A stretch of 31,025 bases of DNA, from positions 1 to 31,025 of IMG/VR virus record IMGVR_UViG_3300032284_001473; one strand, written 5' to 3'. Within the stretch, counting starts at the first letter, position 1. The number at the start of each line of letters is the position of its first letter. The notes beneath the pieces are model-generated. The model was not told the origin of the DNA. It was given only the letters and a program-made list of their open reading frames with translations, and ran no database searches. Shown here piece by piece: positions 14,009 to 23,687 of this stretch. The translations under genes and the position numbers were made by a program. Source of the DNA: a virus.

Positions 14009-17000
14009 TTACCCTCCAAATACTAAGGCAGGATGTTTAAGCATCTGTTGATAAACAGCCGTTACATCACCATCAATTTTTTTGACACCGCCAAGGGTAT
14101 TTTTATTATGGTCAACCTTTGTAAATACAAATTTGTCACCGGGCTGAATGCCTTTGTCCAATAATGCTTTATATAATTGGGTATTTGGTTCAGCATCAGA
14201 AGAATAACCAGCCATCTTAGGAGATGATTGATTAGGCATTATATAAACCGTTTGTGCAGTAAGTTTATCTGCATTAGGCAATGGCATTCCTTTGAAGTTC
14301 CCCAAAACTGATTGGGCAGACTTTTCAAACAATTCAGGTTTATTTAATTGTCTCCAATTTTGTGCAAAAGCAGCGTAATTAGCCCCATTTGGATTTTGTT
14401 GTTTAAACGCCGTCCAATCTTTCCAAAGTGAATTTTGTGAAAGGGTTGCCGCAAGTTGTGTTTCCGCCAAACTTAACGATGCTGGATTTATTTGATCAAT
14501 ATTTGGCGTTGCTTTTTGTTCGGTCGTGTTAAATTCTGATTGCGTTGGTCGTGCAAAGTTGGCCGATACCTGTGCAACGGCATTAGACACAGAAGTTTTT
14601 ATTGCAATTTGACCAGCAGCAATATCAAGTTTGTTACTTAAAATTTGATTGGCAATATCATCAAAACCAAGACCCTTGGCTTGATTAGCCAATTCAATTC
14701 TATTTGTAGACAAACCACCGCCTTCAATAAAATGCGCCGCAGAACTAAATTTAAGAAGCGCAGGTATGGCATCTTTTGTCTTAGCAATAGATTGCTGCAT
14801 TTCTGCTTCTTGTTCAGCGCTTGCCTTTTGCGAAGATGCCAAATTGGGATCTGGCGCAGTTCTAACAACGCCTGATGGCAATGATTCTGTCGGATGTCCG
14901 CCAGTTAAAGGATAACCAATATTTGGAATGTTGGTTTTTACAACACCCGTATCATTATCAACCAATCCTGTATCTTGTTCTGACAAAGGTGGTGGTGGCG
15001 GGTTATTAAATGCCGGTCCACCCGGCTGCAACCGAACTGTATTTCCAGCAGGTGTTTGGAAAGTTTGCCCCAACGCATCTTGAGCCAGTTTTAACATTTC
15101 ATTTGCGCGTGCATATTCTACCTTTTGCTGTTCAGGATTTTTGGTCATCGTTGCAGCATTTTTGCGAATAGCGTCAGATTGTGCCTTTAAACTTTCGTAA
15201 CGATCTTGTTGGGCTTTAATTGATGCTTGCAATATATCGTTAGTGGCCGTTGGTTGACCAGTTACGGCTGGCGCTTGTGTCATTGTTGCAGGTGCCGGTG
15301 GTGCTGTTGTTGTAGCCGCCGCCTGTGCAGGTTGAGCAGCTGTTGTTGCCGCTGCTGTAGCAGCCGGTGTTTGACCAGCTGATTGAATAACATTTTTTGC
15401 CGTATTAACTGCCGTTGATGCAGCACCCTGCCCCGATGTTGCTGCGGAAGACATAGTTGCAGATTCACCCACATCGGTTGGTGTTAATCCATAACCCCGC
15501 ATAATTTTAATTTTTTCTGCTTGGAATTGTGCCGGTGAAAGCACCGTATTGTCAGGTGCCAAATATTGCAGTTTAGTACCGCCCGCACCGTCATCAACAT
15601 ATTGCGCGGTATATTGCCCTATGTCATTTTTGTATAGATTGAAGCCAAATTGCTTCGCTTCTAATCCATATTTTTGACCTTCTAGTCCTACGCGCTGACC
15701 TTCATAACCAACGCGTTGTTGTTCTTGTTGAAATTTAGCTTGTGCAAGCGCATTTTCACGGGCTAGCTGCATTTGATTTTGATAATTGCCAATAGCCGCA
15801 ACGCCGCCTTCGCCAATGGCTGATCCAAAGTATGGTGACTTAGAAGCCATCATGCCTAAAAACCCTGCCAGCAAAGACTGTCTGGTTGCAGGATCAAGAT
15901 TGCGGCCCAATACATTTTCTAACAAAGTGCGTTGATCCGCACCAGCCACGCCTGACTTGTCAGCCTGACCTGCCGCAGCAACACCCTGTTTAGGGCCAAA
16001 AGATGTAAATGTTGGGGCTAATGCCGCCCTCATTTCTGGCGTAAATCCGTTTTTCTGAATATCTGCTTCTAAATCATTACCTGTACGTGCTTTATAATCA
16101 CGTTTTGCCAATGTTAATGTAGCAGCATCTTGATATTCAGGAGTCATAGGTGCGCCACCTGTGACGTCATCCCATGTTCCCTTTATAAATTGTCCTGCGC
16201 CAGCCGCCGTAGATGTTCCACCTTCCCCAACGCGGTTAGGGTGTCCTTTTGTTGGATCAAAAGTTTCACCACCATTCAAAATATTATATTTTCCGCCACT
16301 TTCGCCATGATAAATTGTATGAACGATCATTTGTTGGATCGGATTCATATCATCAACGCTTTGAGGTTGAATTTTAAATTGCGGTTGATCAGGCGTTTGA
16401 TCTGGCGTTGTATCAGAAGTTTGTGGTGGTGTTGTACCTACAACATTGCCTTCACTTCCATCGTGATGTTCACGATACCCAACTAACCCGCCCCGGGCAA
16501 AACCCGGTTCATTACCCGTGGCAAACCCATAGCTTCCACCTGTACCAGATAAAGTATTGCCAAGGTTATTAAACCCACTAGATATATTTCCTAATCCGCC
16601 CTGCAAACTTCCGCTTCCCGGCCGCGTCTTTAATAATTGTTGCAAAAAATTGTCCGCAGTTGTGTCTTGTTCAACTTTAGGCGGTTGCGGAATAGTGTTT
16701 TTCCCAACAGGAATTTGCGTTGATGGTATATAACCACGAACATTAGCATATGGCGTTCTATTGGTTTGACCATATGGAATCATACCGATCCCGGGATTAG
16801 CTTTGCCATACAATTGCTGAATAAGATCAGTTAATTCAGAACTATCAACGCTTCCACCGGTTGGATATGCTTGCCTTTCCATACTTGGAACAACACCACC
16901 GCCCATAGATGCTAAACCACCCAAAGCAAAATGTCCGCGTTTTGCAGCATCTTCCGTAGCAATATCATAATTAACCGCACGAATACCGTCTTGCGTTCTG

Positions 17001-18349
17001 CTTACGGCTTCTGGTTTATGATGTTCTGTTTCTGCGGCGTTAAGACCAATTTGGGTCGTTGGACTGCCTTTATAATTAAACTTATAAATGTTTTGGCCGT
17101 CAAACGTCTTACCAACTGGCTCCATATTGTCTTTCATTCTTGGGTCGGAAATAAGTGACAATGCACCTAAACCGCCAAAGATCTGGGAAGCCACATTTGG
17201 ACCCGGCTGTGTCGCCGTAGAAGTACCACCCGTACCAGCGCCAATACCTTCAATGATATTAGCCAGATATTGCGTAGACTGAAATGGATACGCTTGTCCC
17301 TGTTGATATAGACCCTGCATCGCAGAATCCAACGCCTGCTGATAAGCCTGCTGTTGCGCGCCAGCAGCCAATTGTGCCTGTGCGCCTTGCAATGCGGCAG
17401 TTTGAGCCTGTGTACCCAGACCGGCAAGTGCCTGTCCGCCGCCAAGACCCATGCCATATAATCCTTGGCCTAGCGCCGCCTGCTGTTGTGCAGTAGACAA
17501 GCCCTGCCCATACAATTGTTGACCCAAAGCAGCCTGTTGTTGCGCTGCACCTAATTGTTGGCCGTACCCTTGCTGACCAATAGCACCCAACTGCCCTGCC
17601 GCTGCCGCTTGCGCTGCACGGTTAGCTTGCTGTGCTGCAAGATTTACACCTTGTTGCTGACCAAACATCTGTTGGGCATTGGTATAACCGCCTTGCAATA
17701 GATTGCTTAAAGTTTGACCAGATGCCAAATTCTGTTGGTTAGCTAATTCAGCTTGTGCAATACCTGCACGATCACCGCCAAATGCACCCGCACTAATAGC
17801 ATTGCCTTGCAGTGCCGCACGTTGCTGTCCCTGCTGATTCTGTAACTGCGCCATTGTCGCGTTTACGACATTGTTCATATATGGCGACATATACTGCTGA
17901 ACGGCTTCAGGCGAATATTGTTGAGGTGTAACCGCGCCTGCCGAACCAAGGGAAAGGTTGGTAGCCAAATTTTGATATGGTTGCGCCATATTTAAGGCGT
18001 TTTGATAACCATATTGTGCCTGCTGTTGCAGCGGCATAGCGGCATTGATACCGCCCTGAATTGATCCCGTAGCTGCATTATAATACGGCATAGCCGCATT
18101 CATGCCGCCTTGTACGTTTTGCATACCCTGATAAATAGCAGGAAGTGCCGTTCCAACTGACGCATTAACATTGCTAATGCCTGCTTGCTGGGTAGGGGAC
18201 AGCGGTGCAACCATTTCTCCGCCATACGGCGTATAAGGTGTTGCTGCGGCTTGTTTAGCCAGATCAACTACACCCATATAATTTTGCATCATCTGCGGCG
18301 TAGGAGACCATGATGATGTTGATTGCGTTGATCCTGACCCACCACTCAT
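14009..18349 (-). CDS. Giant multidomain virion protein with S74-like and transglycosylase-like domains (1446 residues)
   Basis: The ATG at 18349 follows GGAGA; a TTG at 18361 is less likely. Layout: residues 1-370 are Gln/Ala/Gly-rich helical repeats (AAQQQAALGQ-type units); 400-465 is an S74 chaperone-like segment with SDPRMKDNMEPVGKT, IYKFNYKG and PEAV; then linkers rich in Gly with FARGGLVG near 620; about 665-790 is a lysozyme/transglycosylase-like domain with HGESGGKYNILNGGETFDP and STAAGAGQF, similar to the lambda R (GH104) fold; 790-1446 is helical, with Ala/Thr/Pro-rich linkers. The likely role is a virion protein that locally opens peptidoglycan during ejection. An S74 segment in the middle, not at the C-terminus, is odd. 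Confidence 0.82.
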   Translation of the reverse strand: MSGGSGSTQSTSSWSPTPQMMQNYMGVVDLAKQAAATPYTPYGGEMVAPLSPTQQAGISNVNASVGTALPAIYQGMQNVQGGMNAAMPYYNAATGSIQGGINAAMPLQQQAQYGYQNALNMAQPYQNLATNLSLGSAGAVTPQQYSPEAVQQYMSPYMNNVVNATMAQLQNQQGQQRAALQGNAISAGAFGGDRAGIAQAELANQQNLASGQTLSNLLQGGYTNAQQMFGQQQGVNLAAQQANRAAQAAAAGQLGAIGQQGYGQQLGAAQQQAALGQQLYGQGLSTAQQQAALGQGLYGMGLGGGQALAGLGTQAQTAALQGAQAQLAAGAQQQAYQQALDSAMQGLYQQGQAYPFQSTQYLANIIEGIGAGTGGTSTATQPGPNVASQIFGGLGALSLISDPRMKDNMEPVGKTFDGQNIYKFNYKGSPTTQIGLNAAETEHHKPEAVSRTQDGIRAVNYDIATEDAAKRGHFALGGLASMGGGVVPSMERQAYPTGGSVDSSELTDLIQQLYGKANPGIGMIPYGQTNRTPYANVRGYIPSTQIPVGKNTIPQPPKVEQDTTADNFLQQLLKTRPGSGSLQGGLGNISSGFNNLGNTLSGTGGSYGFATGNEPGFARGGLVGYREHHDGSEGNVVGTTPPQTSDTTPDQTPDQPQFKIQPQSVDDMNPIQQMIVHTIYHGESGGKYNILNGGETFDPTKGHPNRVGEGGTSTAAGAGQFIKGTWDDVTGGAPMTPEYQDAATLTLAKRDYKARTGNDLEADIQKNGFTPEMRAALAPTFTSFGPKQGVAAAGQADKSGVAGADQRTLLENVLGRNLDPATRQSLLAGFLGMMASKSPYFGSAIGEGGVAAIGNYQNQMQLARENALAQAKFQQEQQRVGYEGQRVGLEGQKYGLEAKQFGFNLYKNDIGQYTAQYVDDGAGGTKLQYLAPDNTVLSPAQFQAEKIKIMRGYGLTPTDVGESATMSSAATSGQGAASTAVNTAKNVIQSAGQTPAATAAATTAAQPAQAAATTTAPPAPATMTQAPAVTGQPTATNDILQASIKAQQDRYESLKAQSDAIRKNAATMTKNPEQQKVEYARANEMLKLAQDALGQTFQTPAGNTVRLQPGGPAFNNPPPPPLSEQDTGLVDNDTGVVKTNIPNIGYPLTGGHPTESLPSGVVRTAPDPNLASSQKASAEQEAEMQQSIAKTKDAIPALLKFSSAAHFIEGGGLSTNRIELANQAKGLGFDDIANQILSNKLDIAAGQIAIKTSVSNAVAQVSANFARPTQSEFNTTEQKATPNIDQINPASLSLAETQLAATLSQNSLWKDWTAFKQQNPNGANYAAFAQNWRQLNKPELFEKSAQSVLGNFKGMPLPNADKLTAQTVYIMPNQSSPKMAGYSSDAEPNTQLYKALLDKGIQPGDKFVFTKVDHNKNTLGGVKKIDGDVTAVYQQMLKHPALVFGG

Positions 18350-18370
18350 CGCGGTCTCCAAAAATAAAAG

Positions 18371-18961
18371 TTACTCCTTTTCATCTACCACATCTTGACC
18401 CGTTTTGGCACCCCATAAGAAAAAAGCCCCTACAGGTGATCCCAATCGCTTCTCATACATACGTACTTTAGCACTAGTTCTATCATTTGACAAAACCCCA
18501 ATCATAAGGGGCATACCAAGTTCAGTAGCGCACTTTTTAGCAAATTCAATCAGTTTTGAGGCACGACCGCCCCGCGCTGATCGGTAATCCGGGTGAACAA
18601 ATAGGCTCATTTCTTCTAAAAATGGCTTATCTGCATACCATAAACTAGAAATCCGAAGAAGAATACCGGCTTCTACTTTATCTTTAGGTCCAATGACCCC
18701 GACAATACCACCTTCCTTATATAAAGAAGGCAACATCATTTGGGCCACTTTCTTAAGGTCCATAGGATATATCCCGTTTTCTTCATTTACTAAACGGGCT
18801 AGTTCCATAATCCCTTCTATGTCTTCCGGTTTAGCAATCCTGACGTGTACATCATCCGAACCAGCGTCAATCGCGCTTTGGTCCCGGTAATTTTTGGAGC
18901 GTCTGGATCGTTTTCTTCCGAATTTTGTTGACGTATCCATCAAGGATTGCGTGTCCGTCAT
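18371..18961 (-). CDS. GNAT family N-acetyltransferase
   Basis: A 196-residue protein. After a basic N-terminus ([10 protein letters not shown]), the GNAT fold begins at about residue 38 ([20 protein letters not shown]). Motif A is [20 protein letters not shown] at 121-140, with the R-x-x-G-x-A type acetyl-CoA loop varied to RGGRA. The end has [21 protein letters not shown] proteins are often found among structural genes of podoviruses; the target, perhaps a virion or host protein, is unknown. It overlaps the gene upstream by 95 bases. Confidence 0.9.
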   Translation of the reverse strand: MTDTQSLMDTSTKFGRKRSRRSKNYRDQSAIDAGSDDVHVRIAKPEDIEGIMELARLVNEENGIYPMDLKKVAQMMLPSLYKEGGIVGVIGPKDKVEAGILLRISSLWYADKPFLEEMSLFVHPDYRSARGGRASKLIEFAKKCATELGMPLMIGVLSNDRTSAKVRMYEKRLGSPVGAFFLWGAKTGQDVVDEKE

Positions 18962-19415
18962 CTATATTTCCTTCGCCTATTTCTTGAACTACACGGGGAG
19001 ATATAACATATTCACCCCCTGCCGCAACAATAGCTGTGCCTTTTACGTTGGGGTTATGTTCATAAAACTTCTCATCATCGCCAAATAAACGGTCCAAAAT
19101 ACGTGCGCCACCAAGACTATTGCCTTCTGCTAAAGCCGATACTTCAGCAGCTGGGATAACATAAGCACCCGATGGCACGTGCATAGGCAAGTGATCTGTG
19201 CGTCCAGCAACCGGCGATGGGATAAAACCAATATGGAATTTTGTAACCGGCGCATCATTTGGACCGGGCAATGGTACACCACCATGCTTTTTACCCGAAC
19301 GCGCAATATTTAATGCCGCAGCTACAGCTTGATCATGCGGATGCCCCGAACGGGTCATTTCGCTTATATTTTTGCTAATTGTGGCTTGAGATGATCCATG
19401 TTTAAGGGGCATCAT
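18867..19415 (-). CDS. Conserved virion-associated protein, 182 residues
   Basis: The N-terminus [18 protein letters not shown] followed by a helix ([14 protein letters not shown]) is common in many phages, where it occurs in short proteins of the structural region. The middle has [20 protein letters not shown] and [20 protein letters not shown], two repeats of a G-(A/E)-Y-V-I pattern that resembles the GEAGPEAVIP end of tape-measure proteins. The C-terminus has [10 protein letters not shown] cannot assign a function, but position and composition fit a virion protein. The start is the first of two tandem ATG codons with AGGA upstream. Confidence 0.75.
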   Translation of the reverse strand: MMPLKHGSSQATISKNISEMTRSGHPHDQAVAAALNIARSGKKHGGVPLPGPNDAPVTKFHIGFIPSPVAGRTDHLPMHVPSGAYVIPAAEVSALAEGNSLGGARILDRLFGDDEKFYEHNPNVKGTAIVAAGGEYVISPRVVQEIGEGNIDDGHAILDGYVNKIRKKTIQTLQKLPGPKRD

Positions 19416-19756
19416 GAATATCCTACAGAAATAATTGAACCGGTTCCGGGGACAAATACCAATCCAGTCGCAAACGGGATCTGTATTTGATAAATGCCTA
19501 ACGTATTTGGAACCGCATAAATACGATTACCGGAAGTAGCCGATGTGCTATTGGTGTCATACAAATAGCCTTGCGTAGAACCCGCTACTATAACACTGAC
19601 GGTAGAAAGCCATCCGCCAGATGATTTAATCACCTTGCTGGCTGATATTTCTTTAGTAGAATATGATCCATCATGGTTGGACAATAGCGAAACATAGGCA
19701 TTGATTGCCTGTACGCCATTTTTCTGTGTGGTTAAAATATCGTCTAAACTAGCCAC
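19412..19756 (-). CDS. Small virion protein, 114 residues, GTG start
   Basis: The start is a GTG at 19756-19754, one base overlapping the stop of the previous gene; a longer frame to 19807 is read only through that gene. The protein begins [20 protein letters not shown], a typical head of small podovirus structural proteins placed after the gp10-like gene, then a beta-rich Ser/Thr part. It probably is a small capsid or tail accessory protein. The ribosome site is weak, so coupling to the upstream gene is likely. Confidence 0.75.
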   Translation of the reverse strand: MASLDDILTTQKNGVQAINAYVSLLSNHDGSYSTKEISASKVIKSSGGWLSTVSVIVAGSTQGYLYDTNSTSATSGNRIYAVPNTLGIYQIQIPFATGLVFVPGTGSIISVGYS

Positions 19757-21999
19757 TAGAACCGCCCATCTGGTTGGAAACGATAACGAACGCCGCCAAG
19801 ACGCCAAAACGTCCCTGTATCATTGGATGACAAGGAAAATGACATAAAACGCGCCCTGATTCGGCATGAAATGTATTCCGTTGATTGCGTCATTGGAAAT
19901 GTCACAGATGTTACCTGCCCAGATGGTGAACCTGAATAGTAACTAGTTGATGGCGAAGTAGCGGTATCTGTGGCGTAATTAGTATAATTAATGGTCAAAT
20001 ATACGGTAGCATTTTGGTTGCCGCTGTATGTTCCCCATTTCATATCGGGCCAAATTTGGTCAATAAATACTAAATTGTCCGCTTCATTTAATTGGAAATA
20101 ACCAGTTGAGAAAGACGACTGCATGCCGGTTGTTTGACCATTATAAACCGCGTCATTGCCTACTTCATGTTGGTAAAGCCAATTATCCGAACCAGCGCCA
20201 ATAGGTGGGCCAAGAACCGACTGATCAATCCATGCCGTGCGGCCAAGCGTGCCATAGTCCCATTGGTCCAATGTCACGTTGTATTTTACATAGCTATCGT
20301 TTTCGGTCGACGATGCCGATGGGTAATACCACGTGATTTCATTAAACTGGCTGTTTACGCCGCAGCATACTTTATATAAATAAGACGTATTAAGGTTTTG
20401 AAATACAACGTCAAAAATGGGGCAGTTAATTGCTTGTGGGCCGGATCCCATCATGACAAAGAACTGTTTTTGGCTCATCCAATAGATGTTGTTGCCCAAT
20501 TGACCTACGCAATGACGGCTAATAGCCCCACAGTTAGACCCAATTTTGTTAAATCCATAAACCAACGGCAAGCCAACATACTGCATTGCCCAAAGGTCTA
20601 AGTCTGTCCATAACAGACCTTGTTGCGGACCCTGAAAAGCAGCAACAATTTTTGATCCAGTAGGTATACGGAATGAACCTGCTTGATTGGTTGCTGTAGC
20701 ATTCCATGTTGTAAAATCACCAACATCGCACCACCGTACCAGCAAGGGATCGGCCTGCAAAGTGAACGATGACCCGTAAGCTACAATTTGACGTTCTGGC
20801 ATAGCGACAAAAATACCGCTGTTTACCAATGGTGCATTTCCACCAAGGTATTGGGCATTTTGTAACTGACCATTTGGGTCATAATAGTAAATTGCGCCGC
20901 CTGCTGGGCAAGCTACCAAGTACGAACCAAAATTGTCTAAGGTCCAATCCGTTGCGGTAATAGGTGTTCCGGGCTGCGTTATAGGAACGCCAACACCAAA
21001 ACCACCTACGCCGTATCCGCCGACACCAAAACCCGTTCCTAAAGCCTGCGGTCCAACGCCAATATAATAAGTAAATTGAACATTCCCGCTATTGATAGCG
21101 GTCGGCCCAGCAGTAGACGAAGCTAATGTAGTTGACGAAAACGTAAACGAACTGGCAGTTGGTGTGCTAACAACCGTATAAAGACCGGACAGTGTCACAC
21201 CGCCAATCGTTATTGGAACGCCAATATCAAATGATGAACCAGCACTGTAACCGTGATTGTCAAAATAACCCGTAATAAGGGACGAATTATTTGTTGTTTT
21301 AAACGCGTAAACGCCGACTAATTTAGCCGTACCCGTACCAGCACCAACGCCTGTAGCATTAAATATAACGCCAACCGTATTGGCTGATGCGCCAATAAGC
21401 GTGTAATCTGTCGTTCCTACCGTTACAATTTGATACGTATTACCGACGACAAATGAACCAGCCGTGGTATTTGTTGATGTGTTAGCCGAACTTGTAGCTG
21501 TTGTTGAGGCAAAAATTGTATACGTTGTTGATGCCACAGTTTGTAGCGCATACGGCCCGTAAAGCGTTAATCCGCCAACAGCAACTGGGGTGACAAAGTT
21601 TACATAATCAAATGTAGTCAAATTTGACGCATTGGAATCAGTAATTGTAACGACATTAGATCCAGACGTTGTTACAAATACTGGTGGCGTATTGGTTGTG
21701 GTAATTTCTGGCGTAATATCTATCAAATTACCGCTGGTAAGGACATTAAGCGATGATTCTGCGCCAATGCCCAAATGGTTAACGGCATTTAAATCCGACC
21801 AACCTTTTAGCGCCCTAATTTTTGACGAAATAGCAGAACGGTAATAGTTAACCCAACCGCCTAATTTTTGGGCAAGCCCTAGCCCATTGCGTTCTTGCAA
21901 AAACCGAATCAGCTGTGACGATGAATACGCCGCTTCATTTAATGAAGGTGTATTGTTGGTTTCAACGCCGGGTTTTAAGCGAATGGTTGCATGTGGCAT
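19756..21999 (-). CDS. P22 gp10-like packaged-DNA stabilisation or tail hub protein (747 residues)
   Basis: The N-terminus (IRLKPGVETNNTPSLNEAAY, then a QLIRFLQERNGLGLAQKLGG helix) and the C-terminal beta-rich half (QIVAYGSSFTLQADPLLVRW, LLWTDLDLWAMQYVG, LGNNIYWMSQKQFFVM, YRFQPDGRF) match a family related to P22 gp10, the plug below the portal. It is longer than gp10 (747 against about 470 residues) because residues of about 95-350 carry inserted Thr/Ser/Gly-rich beta units. One unit contains GTTDYTLIGASANTVGVIF, a repeat type common in marine phages. Family naming is by recall; a tail tubular protein B-like fold is the alternative. Confidence 0.72.
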   Translation of the reverse strand: MPHATIRLKPGVETNNTPSLNEAAYSSSQLIRFLQERNGLGLAQKLGGWVNYYRSAISSKIRALKGWSDLNAVNHLGIGAESSLNVLTSGNLIDITPEITTTNTPPVFVTTSGSNVVTITDSNASNLTTFDYVNFVTPVAVGGLTLYGPYALQTVASTTYTIFASTTATSSANTSTNTTAGSFVVGNTYQIVTVGTTDYTLIGASANTVGVIFNATGVGAGTGTAKLVGVYAFKTTNNSSLITGYFDNHGYSAGSSFDIGVPITIGGVTLSGLYTVVSTPTASSFTFSSTTLASSTAGPTAINSGNVQFTYYIGVGPQALGTGFGVGGYGVGGFGVGVPITQPGTPITATDWTLDNFGSYLVACPAGGAIYYYDPNGQLQNAQYLGGNAPLVNSGIFVAMPERQIVAYGSSFTLQADPLLVRWCDVGDFTTWNATATNQAGSFRIPTGSKIVAAFQGPQQGLLWTDLDLWAMQYVGLPLVYGFNKIGSNCGAISRHCVGQLGNNIYWMSQKQFFVMMGSGPQAINCPIFDVVFQNLNTSYLYKVCCGVNSQFNEITWYYPSASSTENDSYVKYNVTLDQWDYGTLGRTAWIDQSVLGPPIGAGSDNWLYQHEVGNDAVYNGQTTGMQSSFSTGYFQLNEADNLVFIDQIWPDMKWGTYSGNQNATVYLTINYTNYATDTATSPSTSYYSGSPSGQVTSVTFPMTQSTEYISCRIRARFMSFSLSSNDTGTFWRLGGVRYRFQPDGRF

Positions 22000-22002
22000 A
22001 GA

Positions 22003-22719
22003 TTATGACCGTGTTGGTGTAGCAACAGGGGCAGGCGAATAAGATGTCCAAGCCGCAGCTTCGTATTTCTTGCGGTTTTCTTCCACCAAGGCGCTTTGTT
22101 TCAACGTCTGGTATTGCGCTTCATAAGTCTGCGCCATAGCAGGATCATCGTTGATCTTACCAAAATTGCGCTGAAACGCCGAAATATAAATCATGGATGC
22201 CATGATAAACATATCTGGCAGATAGGTAGATATAAATGTTGTTGTATTGGTAGCTGATAGCGGTGCAGCACGAACCGTACCAGTAAGGCGAACGGCATAA
22301 CTAGAATTAGGCGTTGGCCCAACGATCATGTATTGGCTTGTATTACCTGTAGTATTAGTATCGCCACCATAAACAGCAAAATACTGAGGCAAACCAGTTG
22401 TCGATCCTGATCCGTAAACATTTTGTATGAATTCTTTAGTTACTGGCAACAACGGCGTTGAATTGCCTTGGTTATCCAATACTTCAAACGTCTGCGGAAC
22501 GATAAATTGTGACGTTGGAAGGGTTAATTGATTGCTTCCGCCCGTAAAAGTATAGGCAGTTGTGCTAATTTGAGTAGAAAGAAAATCCAAATCGCGCTGC
22601 ATACGCAATTCGGCGTAATCAATCATGGATGGGATAATAATCGTATAGTTAGTATCCGTTACCGGAATAACCGCCATAGTCGCAATTTGTTGTACGTATG
22701 ACGCATAGGTAAGGGACAT
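22003..22719 (-). CDS. Tail adaptor-like protein, 238 residues
   Basis: Helical ends and a beta middle (LTLPTSQFIVPQTFEVLDN, then GLPQYFAVYGGD and YMIVGPTPNSSYAVRLTG) resemble the adaptor proteins that link portal to tail in podoviruses such as SU10-type phages. C-terminal helices (DMFIMASMIYISAFQRNFGK) fit that fold. It lies directly upstream in the operon of the gp10-like gene and downstream of the endolysin gene. Assignment by recall of motif layout. Confidence 0.75.
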   Translation of the reverse strand: MSLTYASYVQQIATMAVIPVTDTNYTIIIPSMIDYAELRMQRDLDFLSTQISTTAYTFTGGSNQLTLPTSQFIVPQTFEVLDNQGNSTPLLPVTKEFIQNVYGSGSTTGLPQYFAVYGGDTNTTGNTSQYMIVGPTPNSSYAVRLTGTVRAAPLSATNTTTFISTYLPDMFIMASMIYISAFQRNFGKINDDPAMAQTYEAQYQTLKQSALVEENRKKYEAAAWTSYSPAPVATPTRS

Positions 22720-22724
22720 GACGA

Positions 22725-23237
22725 TTAAACCATATTAAATGCCATGCGTTCGACTTCCGAAACACGGCGTGACCATCCTTTGCCGAAAGTACCATAGGTA
22801 GGCAAACTTTGCAAAAAGGCTAATCGGGCTTCGCATACTTTTGTAGCAATTTCACGGCTGTTTGCCGTTTCAAAAGCATCCATCGTGGCTGGCCCGATTT
22901 GTCCGTCGGCAGCGACACCAAGTACCGATTGTAGGGTTTTGACGGCCCGGGACGGCCCCGAATTGATGGCAAAATCAAAGACGGCATAATCTACACCCAT
23001 GGGTAACAGATCACCCTGAACCGTATTCCAATATTTTGCCTTATACAACGGCATAACATCGTTTGGCATCAATGACTTAATATCATCTTTGGTAACTTCA
23101 TGGCCAACCCATTGTTCCCAAGTCGCCTTGGTGCAGCCCAAATTTGTAGCCCCGCCGGGGTCCGATGGATTATCAACGTATCCGCCTTCGTTCTTTAAAA
23201 CCAAAGCAAAGCACTGTTCCCAGTTATCAGCCGCCAT
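22725..23237 (-). CDS. Endolysin, GH108-type muramidase with peptidoglycan-binding domain
   Basis: The start is the ATG at 23237, not the longer frame. The 170-residue protein has FALVLKNEGGYVDNPSDPGG at residues 10-29, the GH108 (ZliS) signature with catalytic Glu 17, then GATNLG. Residues of about 95-165 match the peptidoglycan-binding domain found with GH108 (GPSRAVKTLQSVLG). No signal peptide is seen, so release needs the holin. The gene follows holin and spanins in the operon, overlapping the o-spanin by 11 bases. Confidence 0.9.
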   Translation of the reverse strand: MAADNWEQCFALVLKNEGGYVDNPSDPGGATNLGCTKATWEQWVGHEVTKDDIKSLMPNDVMPLYKAKYWNTVQGDLLPMGVDYAVFDFAINSGPSRAVKTLQSVLGVAADGQIGPATMDAFETANSREIATKVCEARLAFLQSLPTYGTFGKGWSRRVSEVERMAFNMV

Positions 23238-23433
23238 TCTTATCACCACAGAATTGTTGCCACTTATCATCGTGGGCAAGTATTTGATTCGCCGTTTTGG
23301 CGCTTATTTTGTCAGATTTATTGACATAAATAGGTTTAACCCAGCTGCAAGATGTATCTACAATCTTGGTTTCTGGCTTAGGCATACAAGCCGCTACCGA
23401 CAATACCGCCAATAAAGCAATAATGCGTTTCAT
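23227..23433 (-). CDS. Outer-membrane spanin (Rz1-like lipoprotein)
   Basis: A 68-residue lipoprotein. The signal MKRIIALLAVLSVAAC ends at Cys16 with a lipobox (VAAC). The mature part contains TSCSWVKPIYVNKSDKIS and ends in FCGDKNGG, with a pair of further cysteines, a form common in small o-spanins. With the i-spanin it would fuse outer and inner membranes at lysis. The start overlaps the i-spanin stop as ATGA; GGAG precedes it. Confidence 0.82.
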   Translation of the reverse strand: MKRIIALLAVLSVAACMPKPETKIVDTSCSWVKPIYVNKSDKISAKTANQILAHDDKWQQFCGDKNGG

Positions 23434-23687
23434 GGCTGGCTCCACTTTTTCTTTAGCGTTTCAGCGGATGCGTTATCTTTATAGACTTTTTGTTCAATGT
23501 TAGCAGATTTGCTAACTACTTCTTGTTCGTGCTGTATGGCTATAACTTCTTCTTTGGCTTTTTCATCAGCCGCGCCAATAGCTTTTTCATTGGATGCCCA
23601 ATAAGCGTATCCGCCAATAAGCATCGCACCTAGTGCTACAATTATTAAGATATTCCGTACCAGCGGATTAAGCAGTAGGGCCAACAT
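23430..23687 (-). CDS. Inner-membrane spanin (Rz-like)
   Basis: An 85-residue protein with one N-terminal membrane segment (residues of about 11-30) and then a periplasmic coiled coil (ASNEKAIGAADEKAKEEVIA, EQEVVSKSANIEQK). This is the i-spanin form. It overlaps the o-spanin by ATGA and the holin candidate by 20 bases. The family is very variable, so the call rests on topology and gene order. Confidence 0.8.
   Translation of the reverse strand: MLALLLNPLVRNILIIVALGAMLIGGYAYWASNEKAIGAADEKAKEEVIAIQHEQEVVSKSANIEQKVYKDNASAETLKKKWSQP

Noticed and set aside
14645-14875. Plus-strand frames inside the 1446-residue gene (also 16130-16486, 16931-17158)
   Set aside because: Low-complexity, Cys/Arg-rich translations without ribosome sites; the minus-strand frame has clear domain homology.
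15280-15474. Alternate minus-strand frame rich in Gln and Leu
   Set aside because: Produced by Ala/Thr/Pro codon repeats in the real frame of the large virion protein.
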